Shown here: positions 1-9,060 of the stretch, piece by piece
How positions within the stretch are numbered: position 1 is the stretch's first letter
Layout of the letters: each line of letters opens with the position of its first letter
Origin: Neotamlana laminarinivorans
GTDB taxonomy: Bacteria > Bacteroidota > Bacteroidia > Flavobacteriales > Flavobacteriaceae
Reading direction: 5' to 3'
Assembly (NCBI RefSeq): GCF_020523925.1
Contig: NZ_JAJAPW010000001.1
Span: 434,001-498,000 of the forward strand
DNA: 64,000 bases
Notes under the pieces: generated by a model
Told to the model about the DNA's origin: nothing
The model's input: the letters and a program-made list of their open reading frames with translations, nothing else
Databases searched by the model: none
Program-made: the position numbers and the translations under genes

Positions 1-483
1 AATCAAGGTTTGGCAAAAAATATGGGAGAAATATTAAATCAGGTTGAAAAACCAACCGAAGCTCGTGTTCATGCTATTTATGATGAAGTTGAAAAGCACT
101 TTAAAAGCGATCAGCATTTGTTTTTTGCTAATTTATACAAAGCCATGCAAGATGCATTTCCTTTTTTCTCTTCTCGTGATGTTAGAAATATACAAAGTGC
201 CATTTCGTTGCGTTTAACCGATTTCGATTTGGAAGAAGATTGGTTTAGCAACCCCGAAATCTATTTTAAAAAGGATTACGATACCAAATTTAATATGTTA
301 CAAGAATTAATGCGTGGCAATATGAAAGGTTTAGATTTTTCTGAAATTCGACGTCAAGAAGTGGTAAGATATTTAGATAATGTAGCAACAATTGCCGATA
401 CCGATTTTAAACGAAAAGTAGATGCAAGAGTAAATCAATTAAATATTGAAACGGCAGCACGAAAAACCTTCGAAGGGTTATAG
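1..483 (+). CDS. C-terminal part of an unrecognised protein (5' truncated by window edge)
   Basis: The frame is open from base 1 to a TAG at 481-483, so this is the last ~160 residues of a longer gene. The visible part is charged and predicted helical, with no signal peptide or membrane segment, so a cytoplasmic location is likely. I recognise no motif. It heads a plus-strand run that includes a DUF6638-like gene and two membrane proteins further on, which may be functionally linked. A TTG at 10 could be read as a start, but the open frame upstream of it makes truncation more likely. The missing N-terminal part is needed for a family call. Confidence 0.6.
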   Translation, partial: NQGLAKNMGEILNQVEKPTEARVHAIYDEVEKHFKSDQHLFFANLYKAMQDAFPFFSSRDVRNIQSAISLRLTDFDLEEDWFSNPEIYFKKDYDTKFNMLQELMRGNMKGLDFSEIRRQEVVRYLDNVATIADTDFKRKVDARVNQLNIETAARKTFEGL

Positions 484-565
484 TTTAAAACACAAGATAA
501 GTGTAGTTTTATAAAAAATATAATTTAGAAATTTCTTGTAATCGTTAATGAAATTTTAATTGAAG

Positions 566-1150
566 ATGGAAGATAAATTAAGAAACATAAAAAAGAACAT
601 ATTAGCCAACGAATGGGCAACTTTGTATCGTGTAGATTACGATTATAAATTTGAAAATGGCGATTGGCGCACATTATCGCGCGAAAGTTACGATCGTGGT
701 AACGGCACGTGTATTTTGTTGTACAATAAAGCAAAAAAAACGGTAATTTTAACTAAACAATTCCGTATGCCTGCTTATGTAAATACACCGGCAGACGGTA
801 TGTCTATTGAAGTTTGCGCTGGAGCTTTAGATAAAAATGAAGAACCAGAAGTATGCATTATTCGCGAAGTAGAAGAAGAAGTTGGTTATAAAATTAATAG
901 TGCTAAAAAGGTTTTGGAGTGTTACACTTCACCTGGTGCCGTAACCGAAAAAATGTTTCTTTTTATCGCTGAATATGATGATAGTATGAAAATAAATGAT
1001 GGTGGCGGACTAGAAATTGAAAATGAAGAAATTGAAGTTCTAGAACTTCCTTTTGCAAAAGCTATTGAGATGATGCAGAATTTTGAAATTATTGATGCAA
1101 AAACAATTATGTTATTGCAGTATGCGCAAATAAATAGGTTGTTAAGTTAG
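566..1150 (+). CDS. nudK: Nudix hydrolase, GDP-mannose pyrophosphatase NudK type
   Basis: 194 residues, the usual NudK length. The Nudix box GX5EX7REUXEEXGU is complete near residues 90-113: a Gly followed by ALDKN and Glu, seven residues, then REVEEEVGY. These glutamates bind the catalytic Mg2+ ions. NudK enzymes hydrolyse GDP-mannose and related sugar nucleotides to the sugar phosphate plus GMP; the exact substrate is inferred. I chose the ATG at 566; a TTG two codons upstream (560) is in frame but less likely. It lies 82 bases after the preceding gene on the same strand. No signal peptide, so cytosolic. Confidence 0.88.
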   Translation: MEDKLRNIKKNILANEWATLYRVDYDYKFENGDWRTLSRESYDRGNGTCILLYNKAKKTVILTKQFRMPAYVNTPADGMSIEVCAGALDKNEEPEVCIIREVEEEVGYKINSAKKVLECYTSPGAVTEKMFLFIAEYDDSMKINDGGGLEIENEEIEVLELPFAKAIEMMQNFEIIDAKTIMLLQYAQINRLLS

Positions 1151-1215
1151 AGTATTGCTCTTACAAAATAAACAGAATTCTAGTTTCTATTTAAATATTA
1201 CAATATCTAAAATCA

Positions 1216-2064
1216 ATGACATATAATTTCCAAAAAACTTACATAACCATAATTTTATTTTTAGGCATGCTAAACATCTCTAGTGGGCAATCGAATTCAT
1301 ATGGAAATAATGATGAAGTAGGTAACTTTATTACAGTTAACGGAGATAAGCAATATTATGAAATATATGGTGAAGGCGAACCACTTGTGTTAATTCATGG
1401 TAACGGTGGAGATATTGCGTATATGAAACCACAGATCGAGTACTTTTCTAAAAAGTATAAAGTCATTGTCATGGATTGCAGAGGACGAGGAAAAAGTGAA
1501 CTTGGAGACGAAAGTTTAACTTATAAGCAAATAGCCAAAGATATTGTAGCTATTTTAGATCATGAGAATTTAGACTCAACGTATGTTTTAGGTAGAAGCG
1601 ATGGGGCAATTTTAGCCTTGTTATTGGCAATTCACTATCCTGAAAAAGTAAAAAAAATAGTAGCATTTTCAGCGAACCTTACACCCGATACTACGGCACT
1701 TTATCCTGTGGTATACAAGCAAATTAAGGAACGACGAAAGCATGCAGATGAAATGCTGGCAAAGAAAGACACCACTCAAAATTGGAAGGTAACACAACAA
1801 AGGGTTCGCATGATGGAATTTCAACCTAATATTACCTTAGAGGATTTGCATAAAATTAAATGTCCTGTTTTAGTGATGTCTACCGACAGAGATATGATTC
1901 GAGAAGAACATACTTTCAAAATTTACCAGAATATTGAAAAAGCTAATTTATGTTTTCTTCCTGGGGTAAATCATTTTGTATCTAAAAATGGGGCCGAATT
2001 ATTTAATCAAATTATAGAAACCTTTTTTCACAAACCATTTAAAGGTGATGAAATAAGACTTTAA
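1216..2064 (+). CDS. exported alpha/beta-fold hydrolase
   Basis: 282 residues beginning with a hydrophobic signal peptide that ends near SSGQS (about residue 26), so periplasmic or secreted. The fold markers are in order: oxyanion-hole HGNGG at 61-65, nucleophile elbow GRSDG with Ser128, acid Asp226 in the TDRDMI segment, and catalytic His253 in GVNHF. This is a complete Ser-Asp-His triad. The family includes esterases, lipases and acyl hydrolases; the substrate cannot be read from sequence. It sits between nudK and a DUF6638-like gene on the same strand, with gaps of 65 and 39 bases, so it could be co-transcribed. Confidence 0.85.
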   Translation: MTYNFQKTYITIILFLGMLNISSGQSNSYGNNDEVGNFITVNGDKQYYEIYGEGEPLVLIHGNGGDIAYMKPQIEYFSKKYKVIVMDCRGRGKSELGDESLTYKQIAKDIVAILDHENLDSTYVLGRSDGAILALLLAIHYPEKVKKIVAFSANLTPDTTALYPVVYKQIKERRKHADEMLAKKDTTQNWKVTQQRVRMMEFQPNITLEDLHKIKCPVLVMSTDRDMIREEHTFKIYQNIEKANLCFLPGVNHFVSKNGAELFNQIIETFFHKPFKGDEIRL

Positions 2065-2103
2065 AAAAAAGAATAGAATATATTTCAACGTATTTATTTA
2101 AAA

Positions 2104-3342
2104 ATGAATAAACTAAAACAAGCCAATTTATACAGAAGTGAGCTTATTCCGGTAAGCGGCAAGCTTGTAGATCGTTACAATAAGGGCTTGGTAAAACTAG
2201 GGTTTACAGAAACTAAGCTAAAAACATTTAGTATAGATGGCATAGGTTGGAGTCCGGAAATTGCTGAAGAAAAAAACGATTTAAATTATTTAAATAACGG
2301 CGAAGCAAACCCGCATGGTATTTTAATTTCGCCACAGCAAAAAGGAAAACCTGTGTATTTACCGTTTCATACCTTCGATAAAGAGGTTATGAAATATGTT
2401 TTTAGAGTTCACGGCGATAAAATTAAAGACATCACACGAGATTCGGCTTTGTGTCTCGATTTCGATCAAGGTATTGATGCTTTTTACGAGCCTTTAGATG
2501 TTTTAAAATACGATAAAATTAAGGTTCATTTTCATTTTGTTGACGACTTAAACAAAATTCAAAAAGAGCAATTAGAGCTTGTCGAAGTTTTTAAAAGAGA
2601 CAATAATTTTATAGACGAAAGTATTCATAAGAAATTATTAGCTTCCGCGAAAGCGTATGGCGATTTGCGCAATAGGAATTTAAACTTACATGTTTTAGAA
2701 CATCAAACCAATTCCTTTTACACAAGGGCATTTGGCGGCGTTTACGTTTTACGTGATTTTATTTCACCAATCGTTATTTTTGAAGATGAAAAGTGGCATA
2801 AAGAAGCCATAAAAGATACCAATTACGATGTGTTAATTTATCATATTAAACAACCAGAATTAATGGATAAATTACGCGATCACATGATTATTGAATGTAA
2901 TTTAGAAGAAGTTGTAAAAACCAAACGTTACGAGCGTATAAAATTGTTTAAAATGGCACAAGTTTTAAAGGAAACTCAGCATCCTTTATATGATATTTTA
3001 ACCAATTCAATTTTAACTAAAAGCTATTTAAATAAACTTACAATTGACGATAGAAAGCGATTAATGAGTGTAGAGCGTTATCTAGAAAAGCTAGAAGTAA
3101 GCAATCAATTTAAACGCGCCGATATTGTGGATGATGCACTTTTTGAAGCTTTGCACAAACCACATTCGTCGCTGCAAGCGTCTCACCAAGATTTAATTTG
3201 GCAATTATTGGTAAATGTGACACCAAAAGATGTTTTATTTTGGTATTGGTACGATAAACCTGCATTTTATAAAGCTTTCGAAACTTGGGACGATTCCTTT
3301 AAAGACTGGGTAATTGAAACAATTAGTAACAATATTGAATAA
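2104..3342 (+). CDS. conserved hypothetical protein, DUF6638-like
   Basis: 412 residues, soluble, without signal peptide or clear membrane segment. It has aromatic-rich stretches (YLPFHTFDKEVM, FWYWYDKPAFYKAF) and resembles the Bacteroidota-restricted family I remember as DUF6638; no biochemical role is known to me. It precedes two membrane proteins on the same strand and follows an open frame of unknown role at the window start, suggesting a membrane-associated module of unknown function. The DUF assignment is from memory and should be confirmed by a profile search. Confidence 0.6.
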   Translation: MNKLKQANLYRSELIPVSGKLVDRYNKGLVKLGFTETKLKTFSIDGIGWSPEIAEEKNDLNYLNNGEANPHGILISPQQKGKPVYLPFHTFDKEVMKYVFRVHGDKIKDITRDSALCLDFDQGIDAFYEPLDVLKYDKIKVHFHFVDDLNKIQKEQLELVEVFKRDNNFIDESIHKKLLASAKAYGDLRNRNLNLHVLEHQTNSFYTRAFGGVYVLRDFISPIVIFEDEKWHKEAIKDTNYDVLIYHIKQPELMDKLRDHMIIECNLEEVVKTKRYERIKLFKMAQVLKETQHPLYDILTNSILTKSYLNKLTIDDRKRLMSVERYLEKLEVSNQFKRADIVDDALFEALHKPHSSLQASHQDLIWQLLVNVTPKDVLFWYWYDKPAFYKAFETWDDSFKDWVIETISNNIE

Positions 3343-3402
3343 TTTAAGACAAATAAAATAAAGGTTCTGTAACAAGCTTTAGGCTTAAAACTATATAAAC
3401 CC

Positions 3403-3915
3403 ATGACACTAGAATTAATAATTTTCATCGCCTCCATTTTGTTTGGTGCATTTATTTACTGGAGAGAATCGCACAGTAATAAAGTTTACAGGTTTTTTAA
3501 TAAAATCATGTATTCTAAAGAATTACAAATGAAAACAACTGATAAAACAGGTTTTATTTATCAGCAAAAATTTTTAATACGCTTATTGTTTTTAGGTTTT
3601 TTGTTTTTAATAGGAATTGTAGTAGTGCGTTTTTTAATTCCAATTGACTTAGCCACAATTTCAATATTTGCATCCATGTTGGTTGGTACTTTAGCTGGAA
3701 CTTATTTGGCACATTTTATCTTTAAATCGTCGGAAGTTATTGAAGAGCAAACAGATTCTTTAGAAGATATAGTGCAAGACACCATTGAAAAAGGAAGGGA
3801 TTTTATAGAAGATTTAAAAACAGGAGAAAACGAAGAGGTTAAAGTCATGAAGGAAGAAGAGAAGCCAAATGAAAAAAGTGCTCGTGAACGTTTAAAAGAT
3901 AAAGGACTTCTTTAA
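3403..3915 (+). CDS. small membrane protein of unknown function
   Basis: 170 residues. One hydrophobic segment lies at residues 2-20, then two more at roughly 58-80 and 85-107. The C-terminal ~60 residues are highly charged (Glu/Lys-rich) and probably form a cytoplasmic helix or coiled coil. I recognise no domain. It lies 60 bases after the DUF6638-like gene and before a 564-residue membrane protein, so the three may act together. An intergenic repeat follows immediately downstream. Confidence 0.7.
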   Translation: MTLELIIFIASILFGAFIYWRESHSNKVYRFFNKIMYSKELQMKTTDKTGFIYQQKFLIRLLFLGFLFLIGIVVVRFLIPIDLATISIFASMLVGTLAGTYLAHFIFKSSEVIEEQTDSLEDIVQDTIEKGRDFIEDLKTGENEEVKVMKEEEKPNEKSARERLKDKGLL

Positions 3916-3918
3916 TTT

Positions 3919-3992
3919 TGTCACACTGAGCGAAGTCGAAGTGTCTTGAAAACGAAAATTAATTTAAAATAATTCCTGCCTGTTCAGGAACA
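3919..3992. repeat. flavobacterial-type intergenic palindromic repeat pair
   Basis: Two short palindromic units stand side by side between two genes. The first (3919-3949) contains CACTGAGCGAAGTCGAAGTG, with arms ACACT/AGTGT at 3923-3927 and 3940-3944. The second (3973-3990) is TTCCTG-CCTGTT-CAGGAA, a 6 bp stem and 6-base loop. I remember very similar sequences scattered between genes in many Flavobacteriaceae genomes, so these are probably copies of dispersed REP-like elements and not gene-specific regulators. Only one copy of each is present in this window. Confidence 0.55.
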
Positions 3993-4000
3993 ATAAAAAA

Positions 4001-5695
4001 ATGATAAAAAATTACTGGAAAAAAGGAACTAAGCAAAAAGTATTTACAATTTTAGGTTTACTAATTCTACTTATTGTTTTATTCGTTTTACGAGACGATT
4101 ATCAACCGGCATTATTGTTTGTACGCAAATATATTTTTGTAATTCTACTAAGTTTAATTGTGTTAATTCTAGGTTTGCGTAAGTTTAGAAACAGTTCTAG
4201 CACAGCGGGTCGCTTAGGTATTTTAGCATTAATGCTTGTATTTTTTGGAGCGCTTTATGTAGTTGGTTGGCATTTTAAAATGTACGATTACATGAAAACT
4301 TATTATGTATTTAATAATTTAAATAAAGTTGAAATTCACGAATTGCCATTAACCCAAAACGAGCGTATTCAGCCATTACGAAATGTGTTTTCTATGGCTA
4401 ACGAAAGTGTAGGCGAAACCAAAGATGTGTCGTTACCACATTTAGTTAGAATTGGAGACGATAATAAATGGACTATGGCCATTCAGCCAACCGAAAAATA
4501 CATGTGGCAAGGGATGACGGATAACACAGAAGAAGTTTTTGCAGTATCTAGTACGACGCCTTTTCCAAGATTTTCAAACGAAAATAGAATATCAGTTACT
4601 TTTTCAATTGGAGAATCGTTAAAGTTTAGCCGAAACACCTACAATGCTGTTGTGCAACGCTTCAATATTTTTCAGTTGTTTAATATGGAGCCAAGCGATA
4701 CGTATTACATGAAAAACGACACTGGAAAATGGGTGGAAGTGGTGAGTTTAATTAAATGGAAAGGCTTTTTATTTCCGTACCCAACCTTTGGTGGCGTTAT
4801 GGTTATTGATAGCGGCGAGCATGATATGAGCGATTATATTGAGCGTATTTTAATTGGAAAAGGAACCTACGTGAGTCCTGAAGAAATGAAAAATCATGAG
4901 TATTTAACACGTCAAAATACTTTAGCCGAATCGGTTTCACAATTACAGGCAGAATCTTTAAAGTTTTTAGGTGGTTTTAGCGATCCGTTACCATGGAATA
5001 TGGAAACAGCCGTTAAAATACCAGAAATGCCAAAAGACCAAAACCAACAACCTTATGTTACTGATTTTGACTTTTCGGACACAGAAACAGGTGCTTACAG
5101 TGGTTTATATCATTGGTTTGGATTAGAGCCCGTAGGCGAGGAGCGCACTAGTTTAAGCTTTAGTGTGTTTGTACCTGCCGATGGCACGGATAAGTTGTAT
5201 TATTACAATCATGCGGCCAAAAAACAAGGTTACGCAGGTGTTTCTGCAATGCCATTAAAAGTAAAAGAGTCTCGTAAAGAATACGATTGGTCGGCAAACA
5301 CGCCTGTTGAGTTTCGTCCTTATATAAAAAATATAGCAGGAAAAAAACGAATGTTTTTTATGGGTACAGTGTCCTCAATTAGCGATTCTAATTCACAACA
5401 ATTTGATGGTTCTGCAACACCAGACTTAGTTTTGGTTGATAGTGAGTACCGAGATGTTATCTGGATAGATGTTAAGCATCCAAGCCAATGGGATAAAACA
5501 GTTTACGAGCAACTTAACGAAGCTTGGAGAGCAAGTGAAGGTATTGGCTATTATTATCAAGAAAAATTTAATGATTTAGATATTGAAGCTATCAATGATT
5601 CTGTTAGTGAAATGATTCCAATAAAAGATGAAAAAACAGAATTGCTTGAAAAACTTCAAAAACAAATAGATTCATTAAAATCTGCTGGACAATAA
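4001..5695 (+). CDS. large membrane-anchored protein of unknown function
   Basis: 564 residues. Three hydrophobic segments near residues 14-31, 42-60 and 72-91 anchor the N-terminus; the remaining ~470 residues look soluble and mixed alpha/beta, ending in a short heptad-like helix (ETELLEKLQKQIDSLKSA). I recognise no catalytic motif. It is the last gene of the plus-strand group that contains the DUF6638-like gene and the small membrane protein. The 85-base gap ahead of it is filled by palindromic repeats. A scaffold or membrane-complex role is possible but is inference only. Confidence 0.7.
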   Translation: MIKNYWKKGTKQKVFTILGLLILLIVLFVLRDDYQPALLFVRKYIFVILLSLIVLILGLRKFRNSSSTAGRLGILALMLVFFGALYVVGWHFKMYDYMKTYYVFNNLNKVEIHELPLTQNERIQPLRNVFSMANESVGETKDVSLPHLVRIGDDNKWTMAIQPTEKYMWQGMTDNTEEVFAVSSTTPFPRFSNENRISVTFSIGESLKFSRNTYNAVVQRFNIFQLFNMEPSDTYYMKNDTGKWVEVVSLIKWKGFLFPYPTFGGVMVIDSGEHDMSDYIERILIGKGTYVSPEEMKNHEYLTRQNTLAESVSQLQAESLKFLGGFSDPLPWNMETAVKIPEMPKDQNQQPYVTDFDFSDTETGAYSGLYHWFGLEPVGEERTSLSFSVFVPADGTDKLYYYNHAAKKQGYAGVSAMPLKVKESRKEYDWSANTPVEFRPYIKNIAGKKRMFFMGTVSSISDSNSQQFDGSATPDLVLVDSEYRDVIWIDVKHPSQWDKTVYEQLNEAWRASEGIGYYYQEKFNDLDIEAINDSVSEMIPIKDEKTELLEKLQKQIDSLKSAGQ

Positions 5696-5760
5696 CTTAA
5701 CCTTTAAAATGAGTAACAAATAGCTTAAAATATATACCTATTAATAAATACTATTTTGTT

Positions 5761-6213
5761 ATGGGATATATGGGATTTGGAATGCAAAAATGGATTTACA
5801 ATAGAAATCCTAGAAAAAAATTATTTGAAAAACGCAGATTTCATGGTTTGGTAAACATAAACAATAATTTTAAGGAATTTTTACCAAAGAGAAAAGTTGA
5901 TGAATCTAGTCAAAATAAAATAATCTTATACTTAATAGTTTTTGTTGGTTTATTTTTTACTACTACTTCTATTTCAAACTTTATTGATTATTCAAAAAAG
6001 TTTGAAGAATATAAAATGAAACAAAAAGAAAATAATAATACCAAGGCATTTAATTTTTTAATTAAATCTGGTAAAGAAAACCTTAGTAATAATAAATTGC
6101 AAGAGGCTTATTACGATTTTAAACTTGCAGAAGAAATATTTCCAAATCATTTAACAGTCCAAAATCTTAAAAACGAAACTTTTTATATGCTTTGTGAAAA
6201 TGAAAATTATTAG
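5761..6213 (+). CDS. membrane protein with TPR-like tail, unknown function
   Basis: 150 residues. The first ~55 are strongly basic (Arg/Lys-rich), then one membrane segment at about 59-79, then a helical C-terminal part whose pattern (GKENLSNNKLQEAYYDFKLAEEIFP) resembles a tetratricopeptide repeat. The N-terminal MGYMGFGMQKW is a start I remember from other flavobacterial hypothetical proteins, which supports the gene being real. The basic side suggests an N-in topology with the TPR-like part in the periplasm. No function is known to me. Confidence 0.65.
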   Translation: MGYMGFGMQKWIYNRNPRKKLFEKRRFHGLVNINNNFKEFLPKRKVDESSQNKIILYLIVFVGLFFTTTSISNFIDYSKKFEEYKMKQKENNNTKAFNFLIKSGKENLSNNKLQEAYYDFKLAEEIFPNHLTVQNLKNETFYMLCENENY

Positions 6214-6546
6214 CTCAATTAATCAAAAAAAACTATTAAAATTTAAATAACGCTTTTTAACAAAATTTTAATTCCGTATAATTCATTGTATTTAAAAGAG
6301 TTAAATGTTTTATTTGTTTTGTTTTATTATGAGTTATTATTACTTGAAATCTAAGTTTTTATTAAAAACGTATATATTTTCAAATGAAAAAATGTATTTA
6401 TTGTTTATTTTTTAAAATAAGCAAAACGTAATAATTTAGTATAAATTTTATTCTTTTACAGAAAATATAATATAAGTTCTTATATTTTTGCGTGTTTAAC
6501 TACATATTTACATTAAAATTAATAAATAAGATTAATAACATTAATT
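6214..6546. other. gene-free AT-rich stretch with a promoter near its end
   Basis: 333 bases without a convincing gene. It is extremely AT-rich, with only one 36-codon frame that looks spurious. Near the right end TATTTTTG at 6483-6490 matches the Bacteroidetes -7 box and would place transcription of the downstream coiled-coil gene about 50 bases ahead of its ATG. I see no terminator hairpin and no RNA gene. Confidence 0.5.
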
Positions 6547-7428
6547 ATGGAAAACAAAAGTAACAAAGGACTTAAAATAGCACTTGGTGTAGCAGTAGTG
6601 TTATTTTTAGCAACAGGTTTTTATGCAATGAACTTGTATACGAAAGCCCGTGAAGAACAAAAAGAATTAGCAGAACAAAAGGAGCTAGTTATGAAAGATT
6701 TAAATGCTATGGCTATGCAATATGATGAAGCTATAGGTGAAAATGAAATTACTAATAATAATTTAATTGAGGCCAGATCTAGAATTCAAGGTTTAATAGA
6801 TTCTCTCAAAATTTCTGAAACAAACGTAAAAAGCTTATGGAGATATAAACAAAAATACGCATCTCTTCAAAAAGAAATGGATTTACTATTAGCCCAAAAT
6901 GATTCTTTACGCATTGAAAACACATATCTAGCAACATCTTTAGATAGTACACGTATTCGCCTAGAAGAACGCGCTATATTTACAGATTCGCTATTGGTTC
7001 AAAACAATGCATTAGCAGAGGTTGTGTCTAATGCTTCAGTTTTAAGCGCTGTAGATTTAAAAGCTTCTGGTGTAATTGTTAGAACTTCTGGTAAGGTTAT
7101 ACCAACAGAACGTGCTAAAAGAAGTGATAAAATTAGAGTTTGTTTTATAGTTGCAAAAAATAAATTAATTCAAGCTGGAGATCAAGAATTATATGTTCAA
7201 GTTATAGATCCAAAAGGAAATACTATTGGATTAAACGAACAAGTTACTTTTGATGAGAAAACAATTAGCTATAGTTTAATTAGTAAGTTTAATTATGAGA
7301 ATGCTAACTTAAATATATGTGAGTTTGTAAATCCTACTGATGACGCAGATTTTGAAAAAGGAAACTACACAGTTAATGTATTTAATGATAAAGATTTAGT
7401 TTCTACTTCAGAATTTAGCTTGAAATAA
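6547..7428 (+). CDS. membrane-anchored coiled-coil protein, unknown function
   Basis: 293 residues. An N-terminal anchor (about 9-28) follows a short basic stretch; residues ~30-160 form a long charged coiled coil; residues ~165-293 form a compact domain that looks beta-rich (VIVRTSGKVIPTERA, KIRVCFIVAKNK). The layout suggests an inner-membrane protein with a periplasmic rod and a C-terminal domain. I do recognise this architecture as common in Flavobacteriia but know no function. The gene has its own upstream region and is followed by a strong terminator, so it is probably a single transcription unit. Confidence 0.75.
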   Translation: MENKSNKGLKIALGVAVVLFLATGFYAMNLYTKAREEQKELAEQKELVMKDLNAMAMQYDEAIGENEITNNNLIEARSRIQGLIDSLKISETNVKSLWRYKQKYASLQKEMDLLLAQNDSLRIENTYLATSLDSTRIRLEERAIFTDSLLVQNNALAEVVSNASVLSAVDLKASGVIVRTSGKVIPTERAKRSDKIRVCFIVAKNKLIQAGDQELYVQVIDPKGNTIGLNEQVTFDEKTISYSLISKFNYENANLNICEFVNPTDDADFEKGNYTVNVFNDKDLVSTSEFSLK

Positions 7429-7450
7429 AATATATTATTAGGTTAAGAAT

Positions 7451-7484
7451 AAAAAAAGAGCAGGATAAACCTGCTCTTTTTTTA
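7451..7484. terminator. bidirectional intrinsic terminator
   Basis: An A-tract, a GAGCAGG/CCTGCTC stem with a 5-base loop, and a T-tract lie between the convergent coiled-coil gene and fumC, so it can serve both strands. Confidence 0.9.
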
Positions 7485-7501
7485 TTTGTATAAAACTTAA
7501 A

Positions 7502-8899
7502 TTATTTTAAACTACCAACCATGTCTTCTGGTTTTACCCATTCGTCATAATCTTCAGCAGTAACATAGCCTAAATTAATAGCTTCTTCTTTTAATGTAGT
7601 ACCGTTTTTATGAGCTGTATTTGCTATTTCGGCAGCTTTATAATATCCAATTTTGGTATTCAAGGCTGTAACTAGCATTAATGAGTTATTAAGTAACTTT
7701 GTAATAACTTCTTGATTAGGTTCAATGCCAGAAGCACAATTAACTTCAAAACTTTTACAAGCATCTCCAATTAATTGAGCCGATTGTAAAATGTTTGCGG
7801 CCATTACAGGTTTAAAAACATTAAGTTCATAATGCCCTTGTAACCCTCCAACAGAAATAGCAACATCGTTACCAATAACTTGAGCACAAACCATAGTAAG
7901 CGCTTCACATTGTGTAGGGTTTACTTTTCCTGGCATTATAGAACTTCCAGGCTCGTTTGCAGGAATAGTTATTTCACCAATACCACTTCTTGGTCCAGAA
8001 GCCATTAATCTAATATCGTTTGCAATTTTATTTAAAGAAACAGCAAGTTGTTTTAATGCTCCATGAGATTCTACAATAGCATCATGAGCCGCTAAAGCTT
8101 CAAATTTATTAGGTGCTGTAATAAAAGGTAGTTTTGTAAATTCTGCTATATATTCTGCTACACGTTTGCTATAACCTTTAGGTGTATTTAAACCAGTACC
8201 TACAGCTGTTCCTCCTAAAGCTAATTCACTTAAATGAGGTAAGGTGTTTTCTAAAGCTTTTAACCCATGGTTTAATTGAGCTACGTAGCCAGAAAGTTCT
8301 TGTCCAAGTGTTAACGGCGTTGCATCCATTAAATGTGTGCGTCCAATTTTAACTACATTTTTAAAAGCTTCAGACTTTTTTTGAAGTGTATCGCGTAGCT
8401 GTTTAACCCCAGGAATAGTTACTTCAACTATTTTTTTATAAGCAGCAATGTGCATTCCAGTAGGGAAGGTGTCGTTTGATGATTGTGATTTATTTACATC
8501 ATCATTAGGTTGTATGGTTTTGTCTCCTTCACCAATAACTTTACCAGCCAATTGGTGTGCTCTGTTAGCAATAACTTCATTAACATTCATGTTACTTTGC
8601 GTACCAGAACCTGTTTGCCATATCACTAAAGGGAACTGATCGTCATGTTTACCTTCTAAAATTTCGTCGCAAACATTTGCTATTAAATCTCGCTTTTCAA
8701 CAGGCAAAACACCTAATTCGCAGTTAGTATAAGCAGCCGCTTTTTTTAAGTATGCAAAACCATAAACGATTTCTAGTGGCATAGAAGCAGGAACTCCTAT
8801 TTTAAAATTGTTTCTTGAGCGTTCTGTTTGTGCACCCCAAAGTTTATCGGCAGGTACTTTAACCTCGCCCATAGTATCTTTTTCTATTCTAAAACTCAT
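7502..8899 (-). CDS. fumC: class II fumarate hydratase
   Basis: 465 residues, full length for class II fumarase. It interconverts fumarate and L-malate in the TCA cycle. The fumarase/aspartase superfamily signature [11 protein letters not shown] is intact around residue 318, with the catalytic-loop serine near 319, and the substrate-binding segments SGSQ-type [13 protein letters not shown] and [11 protein letters not shown] are present, the latter followed by the catalytic His region. The fold is iron-free and cytosolic, which distinguishes it from class I enzymes. It is monocistronic: a terminator closes the 3' side and a minus-strand -7 box (8925-8932) lies upstream. Confidence 0.97.
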   Translation of the reverse strand: MSFRIEKDTMGEVKVPADKLWGAQTERSRNNFKIGVPASMPLEIVYGFAYLKKAAAYTNCELGVLPVEKRDLIANVCDEILEGKHDDQFPLVIWQTGSGTQSNMNVNEVIANRAHQLAGKVIGEGDKTIQPNDDVNKSQSSNDTFPTGMHIAAYKKIVEVTIPGVKQLRDTLQKKSEAFKNVVKIGRTHLMDATPLTLGQELSGYVAQLNHGLKALENTLPHLSELALGGTAVGTGLNTPKGYSKRVAEYIAEFTKLPFITAPNKFEALAAHDAIVESHGALKQLAVSLNKIANDIRLMASGPRSGIGEITIPANEPGSSIMPGKVNPTQCEALTMVCAQVIGNDVAISVGGLQGHYELNVFKPVMAANILQSAQLIGDACKSFEVNCASGIEPNQEVITKLLNNSLMLVTALNTKIGYYKAAEIANTAHKNGTTLKEEAINLGYVTAEDYDEWVKPEDMVGSLK

Positions 8900-8924
8900 A
8901 TTTAATGCTTTTTAATTGTAATTA

Positions 8925-8932
8925 CAAAGTTA
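8925..8932 (-). promoter_or_regulatory. -7 box for fumC
   Basis: Read on the minus strand this is TAACTTTG, a full match to TAnnTTTG, 26 bases before the fumC ATG. I see no clear TTG at the -33 position. Confidence 0.45.
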
Positions 8933-9060
8933 CAGCTTACTCTTTTTTTTATCTATTTTTTTCATGATTTTTTTAACAGAGATATAACAGTTAGAATTTT
9001 AGATATCACTTTAATTCTACTAATTTAGTAGGAGATAAAAATCATAAAAAATAAAATAAA

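Noticed and set aside
6301-6416. 36-codon frame in the gene-free stretch
   Set aside because: Composed of Phe, Tyr, Leu and Lys from AT-rich DNA, no signal or conserved pattern, no terminator.
9015-9033. CTACTAATTTAGTAG palindrome upstream of the peroxiredoxin as an OxyR or PerR site
   Set aside because: It matches neither consensus and is a single short copy; kept only as a remark.
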